Positions 61,817 to 64,000 of a stretch of DNA of 64,000 nt are shown here, one piece after another. This DNA is from UBA5336 sp038522375 (GTDB lineage: Bacteria; Pseudomonadota; Alphaproteobacteria; Caulobacterales; Hyphomonadaceae). The stretch spans positions 1 through 64,000 of the forward strand of contig JBCBKE010000003.1 of assembly GCA_038522375.1 (NCBI GenBank). Direction: 5' to 3'. Position numbers and translations under genes: made by a program. A model generated the notes under the pieces. That model worked only from the letters and a program-made list of their open reading frames with translations, was not told the origin of the DNA and made no database searches. Position 1 is the first letter of the stretch, and each line of letters starts with the position of its first letter.

Positions 61817-63124
61817 ATGGGCGGTCTCACACCAGGTACATTCAGCGTTGATGATGGGTTGCAGGCGCATCCGGCCGATCTCGATGATCTTTATCTCGGC
61901 GGAGAAGTCGAGTTGACACAGGTACAATCTGCCCCGCCGGTGAGTTATGGGCTGCCCGGGGGCGCGACCCCGTTTGATGATGTCTTCGTCGGGACTGGTT
62001 TGGACGACCTGCTATTCGGCAATGATGGCGAAGATACGCTTATGGGCAGCGCCGGAGACGACACGCTGAACGGGGGTAATCACGACGACCTGCTGCAGGG
62101 CGGGACGGGCGCTGACGCGCTGCGCGGCGGGAGCGGGCACGATACGCTTTACGGGGGCGCGGATAATGACGCTCTCTTTGGCCATGCGGGCAATGATGCC
62201 TTGCACGGTGACGACGGCGACGACGCCATCGTTGCTGGCCTCGGCAACGATACGGTCGAAGGCGGCAACGGCAATGATTTTGTGGACGCCAGCAGTGGCC
62301 AGGATTCAGTCTTTGGCGGCGCTGGCAGTGACCGGCTGTTCGGTGGCGGCGACGATGACCAGGTCTTCGGCGAGGCGGGCAATGACTGGGTCAGCGGTGG
62401 CGGCGGCGACGATGATGTCGATGGCGGCTCGGGCAATGATACCGAGCGCGGAAACCGCGGCGATGATACCCTGCTGGGCGGCACGGGCAGCGACAGGTTG
62501 GATGGCGGACAGGGGAATGACCGGCTCGACGGCGGGGCCGATACCGATTTCCTGAAAGGCCGCCAGAACAACGATATACTGATCGGCGCAGCCGGCGATG
62601 ACTTCCTCTATGGCGGCGGCGGAGATGACAGTCTTCTCGGCGGCTTCGGGGATGATTTCATGGCTGGCGGTGCTGGCGATGACAAGTTCACCGGCGGCGT
62701 TGGCACCGATACCTACTTCTTTGACGCCTCCCATGTCGGGAGCGACACGATTACCGATTTCGAAGCTGGTGAGACCCTTCGCCTGAGCGGGTTTGGTTTC
62801 GCCGATACCGCAGCGGCGTCGGGTGCCCTGGCGCAGTCTGGCGACAATGTGGTGTTCACCAGCGCCGGCGTAACCGTGACGATCGAGGGAGCAAGCCTGT
62901 CCGATGTGATCGACGCGCTCGACGTGGTGCCGCCGCCAATCGCGCCGACCAGATTCGCATTCGAGCGGGCGGGCGACAGCCCGGTTGCCAATACGCCTCC
63001 ACCAGAGCTGCTGGACGCCATGGCATTTGTCGAACCGGCATCGCTTGATGTGGCAGCCCTCGACCCGATCGATTTCAGCATCGACCTGTGGGTTGATACC
63101 TTTGACTTCGCTGAGGTGGCCTAG
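61817..63124 (+). CDS. RTX (hemolysin-type calcium-binding) repeat protein
   Basis: A 435-residue acidic protein with no N-terminal signal peptide. Residues about 50-300 hold many nonapeptides of the GGxGxDxLx type (FGNDGEDTLMGSAGDDTLNGG and so on), the calcium-binding beta-roll of type I secreted proteins. The end has TYFFDASHVGSDTITDFEAGETLRLSGF, the domain seen before RTX C-termini, and a final 60 residues that may carry the secretion signal. No HlyB/HlyD/TolC genes are adjacent. The function of this small repeat-only member is unknown. Confidence 0.85.
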   Translation: MGGLTPGTFSVDDGLQAHPADLDDLYLGGEVELTQVQSAPPVSYGLPGGATPFDDVFVGTGLDDLLFGNDGEDTLMGSAGDDTLNGGNHDDLLQGGTGADALRGGSGHDTLYGGADNDALFGHAGNDALHGDDGDDAIVAGLGNDTVEGGNGNDFVDASSGQDSVFGGAGSDRLFGGGDDDQVFGEAGNDWVSGGGGDDDVDGGSGNDTERGNRGDDTLLGGTGSDRLDGGQGNDRLDGGADTDFLKGRQNNDILIGAAGDDFLYGGGGDDSLLGGFGDDFMAGGAGDDKFTGGVGTDTYFFDASHVGSDTITDFEAGETLRLSGFGFADTAAASGALAQSGDNVVFTSAGVTVTIEGASLSDVIDALDVVPPPIAPTRFAFERAGDSPVANTPPPELLDAMAFVEPASLDVAALDPIDFSIDLWVDTFDFAEVA

Positions 63125-63146
63125 GCGGGGGCAACCCGGCGTTTGT

Positions 63147-63668
63147 TCAGGCCTCCATGGCGGGCCGTGCGCCATAGCGTTCAGCCCGCGCTTTCCGAAG
63201 CGCGGCCCGCAAGGCGTCGGCAAGGCCTGCGCGTTCGTCAGGGGTGAGGAACCGCCCGATGATAAAGGCGGTGTTGCCGTGCTCGATTCTGAGGTGGGAC
63301 GAGGGCGTGACGGGCTGATCCATGACAATCCGGGCAAAGCCCGATGGAACCGTCGCATTTCGCTCCCTGCCGCGCCGGTCACGGTGGTGCAGCGCGATCG
63401 CTTCCGCAGTGACCACGACCCGCGTCTGCTCGACCGAGCGCTTGCGGTGCCAACGGAACGCCAGGTACAGCGCCAGGATATCGAGCCCAAAAAACCACAC
63501 AACGGGTGTGGCGCCCATGGCGAGGAACATCACGCTGGAAACAAGGCTGACTGCGATGATCGCACCCATGACCGCTGCGAATGCACCGCGGCTGAGGCTG
63601 TCATTCGGGGACAGGACCGCATCGAGATAGACGGTGGGAGAGGAAATGGCTGCCGGCATGTCTAACAT
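63147..63668 (-). CDS. DUF2244 membrane protein
   Basis: A 173-residue protein with two transmembrane helices near residues 29-66 and a cytoplasmic C-terminal domain (HRKRSVEQTRVVVTAEAIALHHRDRRGRERNA). DUF2244 genes often lie divergent from nth in alphaproteobacteria, as here. The function is unknown. The start at 63668 is chosen over a longer frame to 63842, which would overlap nth and has no homology support. Confidence 0.78.
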   Translation of the reverse strand: MLDMPAAISSPTVYLDAVLSPNDSLSRGAFAAVMGAIIAVSLVSSVMFLAMGATPVVWFFGLDILALYLAFRWHRKRSVEQTRVVVTAEAIALHHRDRRGRERNATVPSGFARIVMDQPVTPSSHLRIEHGNTAFIIGRFLTPDERAGLADALRAALRKARAERYGARPAMEA

Positions 63669-63750
63669 GTCCGAACGATAGGGCGCGAACGGGCCGGGGT
63701 CGAATCCACCCGCTGCGCCCTTGCGACGCGGCACGGCTGGACTAAAACCC

Positions 63751-64000
63751 ATGCCCATGCCGACACCCGATGCAAAGCCCGCCACCAAGCCTGCCAGGAA
63801 GCGGGTGAAGAAACGGGCGCCGCGCACGATGGATAAGGCCAAGGCCGAAGCGCTCTACAAGGTGCTTGCGGCCGAACGGCCCGATCCCCATACCGAACTG
63901 GAATTCATCAACCCTTATACGCTTGTGGTGGCCGTGGCGTTGTCCGCCCAGGCAACCGACGTTGGTGTGAACAGGGCCACCCGGGGCCTGTTCAAGATTG
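63751..64000 (+). CDS. nth: endonuclease III, N-terminal part cut by window edge
   Basis: A DNA glycosylase that removes oxidised pyrimidines. The visible 83 residues have a Lys/Arg/Ala-rich leader and then DKAKAEALYKVLAAERPDPHTEL and YTLVVAVALSAQATDVGVNRATRGLF, the conserved helices ahead of the catalytic lysine. Alternative starts are 63757 and 63829; all are in frame. The catalytic Lys/Asp and the iron-sulphur cysteines lie beyond the window. Confidence 0.88.
   Translation, partial: MPMPTPDAKPATKPARKRVKKRAPRTMDKAKAEALYKVLAAERPDPHTELEFINPYTLVVAVALSAQATDVGVNRATRGLFKI

Overview
This 64 kb window is GC-rich chromosomal DNA. It reads as an alphaproteobacterium, probably from the Hyphomonadales, Caulobacterales or Parvularculales side of the class. 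The signs are hisS-hisZ-hisG, argD-argF-hslO, gluQ, proA-nadD-rsfS-rlmH, an intracellular PHB depolymerase, an AhpC/AhpD pair and a DUF2244 gene divergent from nth. The placement is inferred from family content and gene order; no database search was run. I see no prophage, transposase or CRISPR array. Both ends cut a gene: a DsbD-like gene on the left and nth on the right.

Region 1 (1-9.6 kb) carries a DsbD/ScsB-like thiol transporter with a periplasmic redoxin, then the histidine block hisS-hisZ-hisG (overlapping genes closed by a terminator), then the arginine/chaperone block argD-argF-hslO. Region 2 (9.6-15.6 kb) starts with a dense stretch of intergenic repeats. It continues with a minus-strand set gluQ-eamA-phoA-arsC, an unknown membrane protein and msrA. 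Region 3 (15.7-23.2 kb) begins with tRNA-Ser(GGA). It then holds three consecutive exported proteins with DUF11-like domains, the last 1680 residues long with a probable outer-membrane barrel; the first two genes each end in their own terminator.

Region 4 (23.2-34.7 kb) is more mixed. It has an ArnT-like/GT2 glycosyltransferase pair, a fold-IV aminotransferase, a JmjC/cupin_8 oxygenase, a membrane TIR-domain protein, a prolyl-tRNA editing protein, a DUF6065 protein, small exported or membrane proteins, truB and a VWA protein. Region 5 (34.8-48 kb) has a two-gene membrane protein/XRE repressor module with a clear promoter-operator, a GH42 beta-galactosidase, tRNA-Gly and tRNA-Tyr, rlmB, several unknowns, a 2-hydroxyacid dehydrogenase, an HDAC-family deacetylase, an orphan TAXI binding protein and the rlmH-rsfS-nadD-proA block. 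Region 6 (48-64 kb) has a Xer recombinase, a flavin-binding protein, a dicarboxylate/amino-acid symporter, an epoxide hydrolase, a DUF389-OmpA fusion, phaZ, a methyltransferase, an MDR oxidoreductase, ahpD-ahpC, a DUF3617 protein, a cytochrome P450, an RTX-repeat protein behind an AT-rich leader, DUF2244 and nth.

The most unusual items are: (i) two families of intergenic repeats placed exactly at gene ends, several of which supply the stop codon of the neighbouring gene; (ii) the DUF11 trio; (iii) the membrane-anchored TIR protein with a LytR-C/SPOR-like tail, beside a JmjC oxygenase and a DUF6065 protein; (iv) the DUF389-OmpA fusion; and (v) the self-contained promoter-operator of the XRE module.
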